DNA from: Sipunculus nudus
Taxonomy: Eukaryota; Annelida; Sipuncula; Golfingiida; Sipunculidae
Assembly: GCA_026874595.1 (NCBI GenBank)
Contig: CM049306.1
Coordinates: 43,028,019 to 43,092,018 of the forward strand
DNA length: 64,000 nucleotides
Reading direction: 5' to 3'
The notes under the pieces were generated by a model, which saw only the letters and a list, made by a program, of their open reading frames with translations, was not told where the DNA came from and searched no databases. This document shows, piece by piece, positions 49,208-60,255 of the stretch (within the stretch, counting starts at the first letter, position 1; the number at the start of each line of letters is the position of its first letter). A program made the position numbers and the translations under genes.

Positions 49208-50210
49208 AAGGGACCCATGGGTCACGGCCCTCAGCTGATCGTGATTGTACTATAAATGTTTCTCCACTGTGATACTATATCGAGTCGATAAAGCTTATGA
49301 ATATCATGGACATGTTAGGCTATTATAAAGGAATGTAATATAATATGTGAGTAAATGATAAATGAAATTACCTGACTGATGGATTAATAGAGTAAAATAT
49401 AGTGGTTTATTTTTTATTTATTTAGGAGGGGTTGAAAATTGTGATATATTTGAGCAAATATGAATGCAATGACAGCAGTAATAAGCAGTAGTAGAATGAT
49501 GATAAGGCTATTTGTTGAAGGATCTAAAGTGTATGGTAGTCTGCAAGCTTTCAATTTGACAGATATGATGTTATGATTAACTATGCTGATGAAGTGATTT
49601 ATGAATTTGTGACTGTATGACACAATATCTCTTTAGTCTTGACAAGGTACATTATTGTGATGCCCACTATGTCTACATATTACACAATATTGACATAATT
49701 TCTGGCATGTACATAGGTACCTATGGACGTTTAGTTATACAAAATATAAAAGTATGAATATATCTGATTCATCTTGTTCTTGCTTACTGAGGCTGACTTT
49801 GTGATGGGGTTCGGAGAAGGGAAAAGTGAGGGCAGCATGAAGGTGGATGTAGAAATATTCTATTGTTATGTTTTTCATTTATATAAGTATATGAAAAGCT
49901 AAGAGGAAAGGGGCCCTCCTACTTCGTTATAGTAAAGTTCTAACTATATGATTGCAAACTAATACTCTGACAAGACTGTCATGAAGAAAAACAGTAAAAT
50001 TTTGAGATACTGTGATGCATATGAAAATTTACAGATGGACAGGCAAGTGGACAGAATGGACTAATACCTTTATTTCACTTTCAAGGGAATAATGCATTTA
50101 AGTTTATATATAATCCTATTTTTTTAAGCATATCCACTTTTTCCATTAAGAAGTTTTTATCTGAATCATTTTTTTATTTACAGGTTTTGTAAATTTTTAA
50201 TAAAAAAAAA

Positions 50211-50345
50211 CTGAAAATATAAGTTAAAATATTAGATTTGTTGCAAAAGTTGCAATCATTATATATACAGAGTAAAAAACTGAAACTATAAGTTAAAATA
50301 TTAGAATCGTTGCAAAAGTTGCAATCATCATATATCCAGAGTGTA
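50211..50345 (+). repeat. Two-unit 69-bp tandem duplication
   Basis: CTGAAAATATAAGTTAAAAT at 50211 and CTGAAACTATAAGTTAAAAT at 50280 begin two units that continue together through TTGCAAAAGTTGCAATCAT. TTGCAAAAGTTGCAA is itself nearly palindromic. Confidence 0.85.
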
Positions 50346-51124
50346 GCTCATATTGGGTCATATTATGCATACACATATATTTTATTATTTTTGGATCAAA
50401 AATGTTAAAACTGAATTTAAAAGAAAATAATGCCACAACATGGCATCTACAAGAATATTCCTTGAATCACTATTGAAAAGTTTTGCACATTGGCGTTTTC
50501 AGTACATGCTTAATTTTATTCACCAAAATAAAATAAAAGTAAATTTCATAAAATAAAACATAATTTTAAATAAAGTATACACACTGTTGGTTGAATGAGG
50601 GACAAACAATATCATTGTGCTAATTACTATCCCAGTTTTAATTTATTACTGGAATTAATAGTCAATTTCACACCTGGTGAAGTTTTTACTCTTCTGAAGT
50701 AAGGAATTACTTATCTCATGAACATCCACACTTTCATAACAATACACCACTTCGTGGACACAATTAAATGTACACTTTAATCATTGTAACCCTGGTGGTA
50801 CAATACAAAATCTAAAATGTAGCATAGCCTAGAATAAGAATGAATCAAATACAGAAAATAATAACATTCATCTAGTTTATGCACCATCTGGGGGGGGGGG
50901 GGGGAGAGTGCAGGGCAGAGGGGAAGCCTGCTGGTAGTGGCAAGGCTGACCAAAGGCAAGCTGCCTGGGGTGGGTTACATAATGCAAGTGAAGGCTGTAC
51001 TACTAGGTGGGCTAGATGTAAACAACACTTGACATGGTGTATGAAAACATGAATAAAAGCTATTCTTTCCAATCAATTTCTTTGAAATTTCAGATTTTAA
51101 AAGATTAAATCTTTATGTATATGT

Positions 51125-51300
51125 CAGAGACGAGATTGAAATCCAGGCGGATTTTAAATTCGCCTAGACGAGATTGCGATTGTGATCTCGCCTAGGCGAG
51201 ATTGCAATTGTGATCTCGGCTAGACAGATTTAAAACTAGCCTAGACGAGATCACAATCGCAATCTCGCCTAGGCGAGATTAAAATCCATCATGGATTTTC
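51125..51300. repeat. Block of interlocking palindromes inside copy C
   Basis: Contains two copies of the perfect 18-bp palindrome ATCTCGCCTAGGCGAGAT (51185-51202 and 51262-51279), a 22-bp sequence at 51169-51190 repeated exactly inverted at 51246-51267, and AAAATCCATCATGGATTTT (51281-51299). It replaces about 250 bp present in copies A and B, and its CpG-bearing text is foreign to the surroundings. Confidence 0.9.
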
Positions 51301-52425
51301 CTGATTTTTTTAAAAATTGCATTATGTTTTGGCCCATAACTTCAAAATAATACCCAATACTGGCCTAATTTTTGATATGTTCATAGAAAATGTATGAAAG
51401 AATGTGAATACTAAATACGATCAAAAACATCAGTGGTTTTGATATTAGGCAGCCTTGAAGTGTAACAATGGCTTTTTTTTATGGAAAACGGAGTTTTTTT
51501 TTTCCTTAATATCTCGAAGGAACAAAGTCCTAATGACCCAATTTTTTGTATGGTAGGAGATTTTGGGGACATCTAAAATTATGCCAACAGCCTGGGGAGC
51601 ATAGAGATGTGCACTGATTGACCTACAGTCATCAAAGTGGACTGCTTGACAATGTAAGGGAATACAACAAGAGCCTCCAAAAAAATTCAATAACTAGCCT
51701 AATTTTGCAGCTTTTATTTTCAAATTTCAGATTTTAACAGTTTAAATCCTTATGTAAACATGCTGTGAAAATTAAATCCACAGTACTTACAGGAAAAAAA
51801 CGTGCCGTGGCCAAAGTTGGGCAAATTTAAGGTACAATTTTATATTTTTGCCAATATTTAAAAAAATTTAACAGATTTTGATCTAATTTTTGGTATACAA
51901 TTAAATTTTGATTAATTAAAGTTGTATTACTTGAAAAAAGTCCCTACCTTTAACACTTTTGGTCTTAAGTGACCAAATATCTTCCTGATTTTTTTACAAA
52001 GTCCATTATGTTTGAGTCCATAACTTTTTAAAATTATATAATACTGACTTAATATCTGGCATGTATAAGGAACTATATAGAGGAATATTTATGGTATATA
52101 TGAAGAAAACCAGATGAGTGGTTTTGATATTAGGCAGTCCTGAAGTGTGAAAATAGATTTCTAATAAAAAATTGAGGTTTTTCCTTAATATCTCGAAGGA
52201 ACGAAGTCCTATTGACCCAATTTTAGGCATGGTAGGAGATTTTATGGACATCTAACTGTATGCCGAATTTCAGATTCGTAGGTCCAACGGTGTCGAAACG
52301 TTCCAGTCTTACGGACGGACATCCGGACAGACGGACGGACGGCTGAATGGACAGACAGACGGACGGAGGATGGACAATGGACCACGACTATAGCTCAGAT
52401 GACTTATAGTCCGCTGAGCTAAAAA

Positions 52426-53139
52426 TCATTCAGATTTGAGTGAAATACCATGATGTGAAAGAGATATATTTTCAGGATAAGCAGAACATGAAATTTCAGC
52501 TGACAAAAAAGCTGAGAAATATAAAAAATCCAAAATGGTTGGTTAAAGCCAGCTATTTACCTGCATATTTCTTAATGAACTGCAGGTAATTCCTGTCAAG
52601 AAAAATTCTTACAAAGCCTCAGTGATAGATGTTTCAGCTTGTTTATCTATAAGCTGTAATTATTAAGCTTATTTGGTTCCATCAAAATCTAAAAATTCTA
52701 GCTAAAGGAGCGCCTAGGCGGTGGTCCAAGACTTCCATAAGCCTAGAGTGCTCAACGAGCATAAAACATCTTTAGTCAGTAAGATATATACATATAATTA
52801 AAAAAAATAAATGCACAATTTTATAACTTAGTTTACATAACATTCATTAACTGTGAAAACAGTATAGGGCTCCTCCCCCCCCCCCCCCCCCCCGGCCCCC
52901 CCCCCCCCCCCCCCCCGCCTTGAATTTCTGGATCCACCAATTCATCTAACACATGTAGGATAACAGAATAGTTCCCTTTCAGTTTATCCTTCTGACTTTT
53001 CTCCTAGTATATATTTAGAGATTTTGTCAGTGTGGGGAAAGGAAAATTACCCCTAAAAGTGTTATATTCATCATATTACATGTGTTATTTTGGACATTCA
53101 TGAACTGGTTCCTATGCAATAAAACTACATCAAACAACA
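52426..53139. other. AT-rich sequence with a long poly-C run
   Basis: A C run at 52875-52916 is broken only by GG. Such runs are prone to length error in assemblies. A short match (about 52600-52640, AAGAAAAATTCTTACAAAGCC) relates to repeats near 59750 and 60340. Confidence 0.6.
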
Positions 53140-53530
53140 AGATTCTCACTTTTCCCTGAGACGGAATCAAATCATAAAACACAAAGTACTCCGGCTGCCG
53201 AAACAGGTGAAACTAGATCCATATAGGTAGTAAATATATAATGACAAAGTGCTGGAGTGACAAAAATTCCAAAACGCTTTAAGTGTGAGGGTCATTAAGG
53301 CAAATGGCAGGAGGTGACGCCGTCTTCATGATTCTCCAGTGGTTGTTAAGTCTGACTACACCGGCCGTAAATCAATTTGCCACATTTTTCACTGTACGCT
53401 TCTTCTGAGACGTCCACTAATTGAAGCTGTTGACATTTTACTTCCATTTGCCTTTTAATTCCAAATTCTCCTTCCTCAGTCATTCTTTAAAGGAGTTCCA
53501 TACCGATGAAGGATAGTTAATATAATTTTC
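53140..53530. other. Mixed-composition island, possible conserved noncoding DNA
   Basis: Nearly 400 bp of balanced, CpG-containing, non-repetitive sequence (for example GGAGGTGACGCCGTC at 53309 and CACCGGCCGTAAATCAAT near 53360). No convincing exon. Regulatory role is inference. Confidence 0.27.
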
Positions 53531-54250
53531 CTGGTGCTGAATTGGATGCTTGTTTTATTCCACATTAATGACTAAGCCAGCTTTACTGATAGATTACTTC
53601 ACAAAACACTTAAATTGCTCTTTCAGCATGCTGGGTTTTATTCTATATGACTACTTATTTTTCCACAGTGTCTGTTAATTCACATGCCTAAAGGCAAGTC
53701 TGAAATAAACTAATTGTATCACTGATAAACAAGAGATTCTGGAGACCAAAAACTCATATGATTTGATATCTACAGAATCATGCAAGACAATTTAACATAT
53801 AACATTAATTATAACCATTTCTCTACATGTTACTGTATGTATGTTAGTGGGTGTACAGATTACTTTGGTCATTTTGTCCAATAAATGATTAAATCTGTGG
53901 CATTTTTGCATAACTGATCACAAATGATTGAGTATGCACAGGCAGAAAAGTGATATTAATATCCAGTAAAAAATATTCTGATCTTTCAAAGATATAAGAA
54001 AGATGGGACTCAAAGAAGCAAACAATGTTAACAGCTGTTACCTTGGCCTTTCAGCATGACGTACAGCAGACTTTCTTTACTCAATCAACATTTTAGGAAT
54101 AATTCTATACAACTTACTTCAGGGTAATATAGAATTAACACAGAATAATCAAAAAGCAAATCGATGAATGGTCTTTTTTCTTTTAATGACTGCACTGTCA
54201 TTATCAAACCTGATTTTACATACAATTACTACCACTACTAACTAAATAAC
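53531..54250. other. AT-rich unique sequence, no feature seen
   Basis: Nothing could be supported until the TA microsatellite at 54251-54269. Confidence 0.5.
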
Positions 54251-54276
54251 TATATATATATATATATATGCATATA

Positions 54277-54464
54277 CAGTCTACTCCCATTTATTGCCCA
54301 ATTTCAGGATGGAGAAAAACGTTGGTGATAAGCGAGGGTCGTGGATCATCGAGAGTGTCGGCATCATCTGATAAATATAAAGAAGGGAAATAGGGAATTT
54401 GTGAATTGTTGGTGAGATGCGAGTTTGGCAAATAAACGGGTGGCAAATAAATGAGAGCATAGTG
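54277..54464. mobile_element. 188-bp TA-flanked MITE, pogo/Tigger-like
   Basis: Inverted ends CAGTCTACTCCCATTTATT (left) and the complement of CACTATGCTCTCATTTATT (right), with TA on both sides (54275-54276 and 54465-54466). It lies directly beside a TA microsatellite, which offers TA targets. Non-coding. Confidence 0.7.
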
Positions 54465-54474
54465 TATATATATA

Positions 54475-55275
54475 CAGTAGAGCGCCGTATTTCCAAATGC
54501 CGAATTTCCGAAAAATTCATTTATCCGAAAATTAAAATGGGTAACCGAAAATTTATTCGTATTTCCAAAATATATTTCAAGTATGTAAAAACCTAAAATT
54601 AGTATTGTACTTACGAGTCACTAGGCATATGTTAAGTCCAGTGGTGACCTTAATTAATTAGTTCTGGGCCGATATTGTTGTCAGGGCAAAGGTATGAAAA
54701 CTACAGCTAGCCCCGCAACGCTCGGCCCCCTGTACCCCTAGCAAAAGACTGAGCAGTTTATCTAAGAGCACTTGTGTGTTATCAACAACATCTCGTTTGT
54801 TCTTAAGCAAGCATAGTTCGTAGGCTTGGGACAGGATGTCATGCCAAACAACTGAGCAGTTTACTTGCATCAGCATTATGAGGTATAATTCATTAAAGCT
54901 TGTGCTCGAGCAGTTTTATATGTCCCGGTCTTCAGTTACGTAGCTCGATAAGAAACACCGTGTTCCTAGGCGATTTCATTTGACCTTTTCCTCCAGTGAA
55001 TTCGATGAAAAAAAAGAGCACGCACGTATCCTTAAAGCAGGTTAGACTGATCTTTGCCAATTATGCTCAGCAATAATCTAATATTTGTTATACGTCCAGG
55101 TCGTCAATAATGAATATTGAAAAGAAACACCGTGTTTCTCGGGTAAAATGGCATTAAGTTAATCATTAACTGTCGTACTTACTTGCCGCTAGACCCTTGT
55201 CCGCATTTCCGAATGGTCGTTATTACGAACAAAAAGCTTGTACCCCGACGCTTTCGGAAAACCAGTGCTCTAGTG
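54475..55275. mobile_element. 801-bp inverted-repeat element, pogo/Tigger-like
   Basis: Left end CAGTAGAGCGCCGTATTTCC after TA; right end complement CACTAGAGCACTGGTTTTCC, with several further matching bases (TTTCCGAA). Ends of the CAGTAGA...CCGAA kind are typical of pogo/Tigger elements. The interior is CpG-rich but has no long frame, only a 72-codon minus-strand frame (54658-54876). Non-autonomous. The right target site has turned into a TG repeat. Confidence 0.65.
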
Positions 55276-56195
55276 TGTGTGTGTATATATATATGTATAT
55301 ATATCTATCTAAATGAGATAAGACAGTAAAATAGTACTTCCATACTGTACATATATAACAGAAATATACCAATGCAACATATGAATATAAATGCAATATT
55401 ACTTAAGGATGTGATAAATAATGAAATAGACAATGAATAAGAAGCTGTGTAACTGTGGCCATTCAAGGGTCTTTAACCTGATTCAACATGTCTATCCAGT
55501 TTTATAATATAACACCAGATTAATTAATATTTTATGAGTATGTATAAGTAACTCATACTAAATTTCCAGCTGGTCATATATAATGGCATTAAGTATTTAT
55601 GGTAAACTTCTTGTGTCATATAATCCTAACAAATAACTTATCCTGGCATCAAATAACATTAAATGGCCAGCATTAAAATGTCATATTCTAAACTAGATTC
55701 TTTTACCTTATACATAATAACAAATGTATATAACAAGATCAATGTATTTAGTTACAATATTACAGTACAATAATCAGAACAAAGTAGGAGACATTTAAGC
55801 TGAATTCAATTAACAACAACTCAGAGAACATTTTCCCAAATATAAATTCATTACAGGATCTCTTAATTTCTGGTAATGTTAATCTGTGCTCCAGTAAACA
55901 TATATCTGTGCTCCAGTAAATATATGAAAATCTGTTGATACTGAAAGGCTATTAATATGTACTGATTCGCAAGCAGACCAACTGGATGTCTGTGACATGA
56001 AGATATCTGCCAAATGTTTACCAGGGTTACTACAAATTTTTTCATCAAATGTTCAAGGTGTTTCAAAGACATAATTTGAATTATCAAGGCCCCCTTTACC
56101 ACCTATTTTTTACCATCTTGAGTTTATATAAACTTTATTTGTATTACATAGACTGCACAAAAAGTTATCATTATAACTAATCGAAACACCTAAGT
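55276..56195. other. AT-rich unique sequence
   Basis: Begins in a TG/TA microsatellite (55274-55310). No gene or repeat beyond that. Confidence 0.5.
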
Positions 56196-56385
56196 CCTTC
56201 CTTTGCTCAGATGGTGGCATTCAGTAATCTACAAGGGTGGAGGAAACAAGAGAACCCAGAAAAAAACACCGTCCTTTGACGGGCAAATTAGTTCCACTCT
56301 AAAATCCATGCTGGTGATCAAACCTGCGTCATCAGCAAGAGAGAGCCGAGCGTTTTACCCCCTAAGTTGTCCATTAATATTAAAT
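56196..56385 (-). mobile_element. tRNA-derived SINE family A, copy 2
   Basis: On the minus strand: ACAACTTAGGGGGTAAAACG (A-box region, about 56371 down), GCAGGTTTGATCACC (B box, about 56326-56312), then TTCTGGGTTCTCTTGTTTCC and TCCACCCTTG (about 56262-56232). Same order and spacing as at 29976-30190. Confidence 0.7.
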
Positions 56386-57190
56386 ATAACGTTCAGAGTA
56401 AACATGAAACACAGTGCAAAGAACATCGAGTGTATGAGAAGAACTTGTTTGGTGTTCATATAAGACAAATTTTATTAGAAGTGGCAGAAGAATATTAATA
56501 AACTTGGAACCAGTGGAGAAAGCCGAGCATATTACCAGTAGACTGGCCGGGCCCCCAGCGTACACAACATATCATTCCTCAGTACATAATTTATCTTAAA
56601 GCCACCTACTCACCTGTCTTACTTTATTAAACTATGTGATTTTTTACCTTCAATCTGTTAGTAAACATGGTACTGGCACCTTTTTCATACTGAATTTTTG
56701 TTTACAAAAATAAAGAGATCTGTGTGAACAGGTTAAAGCATATGCCATACTTTTGCTCTGCCCTTTTCTTATACAAATGAAATGGTTTCACTTGAAACAC
56801 AACTCTTATCAATTTGTCTATACTGCCACCTTATGGTGCCTCCAAAGTGCGGTGATCTCTGACCTCATTAAATATGTGTGGATTTTGCTGGAAATCGAAC
56901 TTAGGTGAGATATTTTATTGATTAAAATTTCTGATGAATTTTATTAAAATCCTTCATATTCTTCATAAGTTATCACGGCAAAACAACAAAGTAGCCATGT
57001 GACCCGTGACCTTATTAAATATTGTGGATTTTGCCCATAATGGAACTTGGGCTAGAAAATATGTCGGTATTGTTGTTGTAAGTAGTTATGGTGAGTTTGG
57101 TGAAAATCCACCAAAGCCCTAGAAAGTTATCGCAGGGACACTAAAAGTTTAAGGACAGATGGACAGTGGGTATACCATAATACTCCCATC
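56386..57190 (+). repeat. Dispersed repeat with TGACCTCATTAAAT motif
   Basis: No feature was seen up to about 56585. Then 56588-56660 resembles text near 59660 and 60245, and 56825-57130 holds TCTGACCTCATTAAATATGT and GTGACCTTATTAAATATTG, related to the tandem units at 59885-60240. GACACTAAAAGTTTAAGGAC near 57141 matches 60231-60253. Confidence 0.6.
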
Positions 57191-58129
57191 ATATGACAGG
57201 CATATAAAAAGATAATGCTGAAACAGATAAGTAGAACTACAAGCTGCATCATACCAATGTGATTGCATGAAGAAGCAGTTTAAGATGTGCTCATATCATC
57301 TTAGACAGGATATGTAGTCAAAATAGAGTACTGATAAATAGGGGTATAATGTCAATGCATTGAAGAATTGATGCATTCAATTGCAAACACTCAATTAAAT
57401 TTTATTTGATTATTAACCTCAGAACTGATTCATTTCAATTATTACATATTTTGTATGTACCATCCTGAAGTCCTCCATTGGCTCTCAAATCTGACAGAGC
57501 AGTTTGCGATGTTGAAGCTCATTATTGCGTATGCACCCTAAATCTACTTAAACCTGTCAGTGCGGGTCCGTTCCACTGGAATAGAAACAAATATGGCGAT
57601 GACAAACAGATAAAGAGCTTTATTTCCTTTTTAATTGTTCAATTTACTAATATCTATTTAAGCAAAATGGCTGTTATTTTTAAAAAAAATCTTAACTCTT
57701 CCAGTTAAATAAGAATTGAATAGAAGGTAAAGATTGGATAGTTGAATCTATTCTAAGGGCCCTCACAGTTCACAGGCCTACTGATGACCACCACCCAGCC
57801 CCCCCCCCCCCTTACCCCTCCTCCGACCCCCACCCCCAATGAACCTGCCCCAATTTGATCAGCTGGGACCAACAAAAGCAACAAAAGGAGCAGCCACATC
57901 TGAGAAAAGGTTGATAAGGAACATTTGTGCTGTCTATAAGGCCTGGGCGAGCAGCAAGCACAGTGACTTGACAATAGGGGATCTGTTGTCCCAATACCAC
58001 TGCCAGACAACATCCCGGCTCCTATTGGCCTCATCACTCACCAGTCAACTCCAGATCCACTCACCCTGACAATAGGCCAAAGTACAGTGGTCACCCACGA
58101 CAAGCATATATCAAACATCAGGGAAAGGA
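57191..58129. other. Unique sequence with a C-rich patch
   Basis: A C-rich stretch runs from 57790 to 57840, with a pure run at 57799-57811. Overlapping short frames at 57750-58070 on both strands arise from balanced composition and have no domain. The part at 57840-58075 is GC-richer and could be a conserved noncoding island. Confidence 0.35.
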
Positions 58130-58200
58130 CATCATCTGGTGGTTAAGACTTGGTACTGAAGATTCCAGGACTGAATATCCCAGGTTCAAATCCTGCAGGA
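58130..58200 (+). repeat. tRNA-like sequence (SINE head or pseudogene)
   Basis: A-box-like CTGGTGGTTAAGAC (58136-58149) and a near-consensus B box AGGTTCAAATCCT (58182-58194), with a partly paired T arm (CAGG/CCTG). Acceptor stem not evident. No matching body elsewhere in the window. Confidence 0.4.
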
Positions 58201-58297
58201 ACTTCAAAGCAAACAATGACATCTTGAAAGAACCTAAGCCTAAGGGTTTCACTGTGTCTAATTTTCTGTCTTATAATTTTATACATCTGCATACTAC

Positions 58298-59518
58298 AAA
58301 GTCTATGACAGGCATGCTTTTACAGACCTTGATTCAGCCAACCCTACTGGCATCTATTTCATAAATAATGAAAAAGCCTGTTAGAGTTCTACTGAAATAA
58401 AAACTGCTAAATAAATCCAATGAACAAATTGAAAACAACTGTTTACACTGTTAACACACCATCTGAACCAGAACACATATGCACCAGAAACAGGACAGGT
58501 TTAAATGGCTTTATTTGAACAGTCAAATTCTTGATGCTTTCACAGCAAATGCTAAAAGTCTGGACTAGAACTAGTATCTGATGTGGGGTACGGACAAAAG
58601 CCCCCCGGACAAAAGCCCCCCGGTCAAAAGCCCCCCGGACAAAAGCCCCCCCGGTCAAAAGCCCCCCTACCTTAATGATAAAGAAGAAAAAAGCCCCCCC
58701 CCAAAAAAAATTGTTTTTTTAAATAACTATTAAAGGTAACTTTGAGTCCCTTGAAGGAATGAATCAATTTATATTACCAATATATAAGGTAACTACACAA
58801 ACAATTTTGTAAATTTTATTTATCACTGGTGAAAACCTGCAAGAGTGCAGAAGTAATACTGTGCAATAGTAACTAATGAGTCCCTTGATGTCAACTAAGC
58901 AGTAGTTAACATATATGTATATATACACAGTTAAAGAATCTAGAGCTTTATAATGAAGCCACTCCTTCAATAATCATTCAGGTGAAACAGGTCCTGTGAA
59001 ACTGTCCCATGGGAGTGGTTTCCTAATTAACAGATAATTGAGACAATTAATGTTGTTATTAGTATCAGTTTTAGTACCCTATCAATTTACTAGTGTGGGT
59101 CAGGTAATTATGTAAAGTATAGATTGATATTTCTATTGTTAACTATAAGATATATTGTAAGTATGAATTTTGAATGTAATTAAATAATTATATGAGATAA
59201 CACACATAGTTTGTATTTACATTATATATTCATAGATATAGATATAAATATATTGGAGGGGGGCTTTTGTCCTCTTTATCATTAAGGTAGGGGGGCTTTT
59301 GACCGGGGGGGCTTTTGTCCGGGGGGGGGCTTAATACCGGGGGGCTTTTCACCGGGGGGGCTTTTGACCTACATCCATCTGATGTGCTCTGGTAGCTGTG
59401 CAAAACAGGTTTACATGAGTCATTTGATTGGTTCAATTGCTTTAGTCATTACTTATGAAATAGATGCTACAATCGCTTACTGAATCAAGGTCTGTGAAAG
59501 CATGCCTGCCAGAGACTT
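58298..59518. mobile_element. Long inverted-repeat element with a nested insertion
   Basis: Arms of at least 78 bp at 58298-58376 and 59440-59518 are complementary over most positions (ACAGACCTTGATTCAG and GGCATGCTTT on the left strand, inverted on the right). Weaker pairing extends to about 58480 and 59375. Between the arms sits the C/G-rich element at 58586-59376. No enzyme frame. Confidence 0.75.
58586..59376. mobile_element. Element with minisatellite terminal inverted repeats
   Basis: The left end is a head-to-tail array of a 15-16 bp unit, CCGGACAAAAGCCCC or CCGGTCAAAAGCCCC. The right end is the same array inverted (GGGGGGCTTTTGACC). Just inside, CCTTAATGATAAAGA is also inverted on the right. 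The direct repeat ATCTGATGTG borders both sides (58576-58585 and 59377-59386), a candidate 10-bp target duplication, which would fit a Mutator-like element. Non-coding AT-rich centre. Confidence 0.75.
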
Positions 59519-59639
59519 GATAGTGTGAAGATGCTTTTATAGACCTGTATATTTAAAACCTGAAATTCTGCCAGGCTTGATTATAAGTTTTCATTCTTTT
59601 TGTATGTTTATCTTTATCCTCATTCAATAGACAGCCATA

Positions 59640-60255
59640 AACAGACTAAGGACCTATCTTTAAAGCTACCTATTCATGTACCTTATTTGTAGAATTTATA
59701 TACTTCCTTGATTACTCTGTGTACATTAATGAACTGTAGTTAATTTCTGCTGAGAAAGTTCTAAATACAGTACTGCGACAGAGGAATGAACTGGTTTTTC
59801 TCAAAGCTGTTATTAAAAAAGACAAATGGGCCCATGTTGACAAACAAAACACGAGCACCGCAAACATGCATAATAGCACTGTCGTGTAAATGGTGACCTC
59901 TGACCTCATTAAAAATGTGTGAATATAATTCAGGTGAGAAACTATCGGTAAATATGTATAATGGGTTTCATGTAAATCCATAGGATTTTTGTAAGTTACC
60001 AAGGTACCTCCAAAGTGTTGTGACCTCTGACCTCATTAAATATTCGTTAATTTTGATGAGAATATATATCAGGTGAGAAAGTCTATTGGTAAATATGTAT
60101 AATGAGATTCATGAAAATCCATAGGATTTCTGGTAAGTCACCAGGTGCCTCAAAAGTGCAGTGACCTCATTAAATACACATGGATTTCACTGGAGTTTGA
60201 AAATCCACCAAAGCCCTGGTAAATTATCATGGTGACACTAAAAGTTAAAGGTGCC
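59640..60255 (+). repeat. Tandem repeat, period about 127-142 bp
   Basis: GTGACCTCTGACCTCATTAAA-type starts occur at about 59893, 60020 and 60160. Each of the first two is followed by TCAGGTGAGAAA, GGTAAATATGTATAATG and AAATCCATAGGATTT. The leading part, 59655-59780, resembles 60243-60360 and 52555-52620. Two plus-strand relatives lie at 56825-57130. Confidence 0.75.

Larger units (their letters stand above)
49208..52425 (+). mobile_element. Large repeat element, copy C (diverged)
   Basis: Opens with AAGGGACCCATGGGTCACG and CTCAGCTGATC and closes with a GGACGGAC tract, hairpin (52392-52420) and TAAAAA. The 5' half (49260-50880) is unlike copies A and B. From about 50930 it aligns with them, with the two modules at about 51290-51600 and 51970-52290 holding TTTTGATATTAGGCAGYC. 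It contains a local 69-bp duplication, a G run (50890-50904) and a 175-bp block of palindromes. No enzyme frame. Confidence 0.7.

Noticed and set aside
52875-52916. Long C run as a functional element
   Set aside because: Poly-C runs occur at many places here (20.9, 34.1, 41.3, 45.3, 57.8 kb) and look like simple slippage; lengths may also be assembly artefacts.
57753-58069. Overlapping frames on both strands near 57.8-58.0 kb
   Set aside because: Several frames are open at once in a locally GC-richer patch, one of them through a C run giving poly-Gly; no domain.
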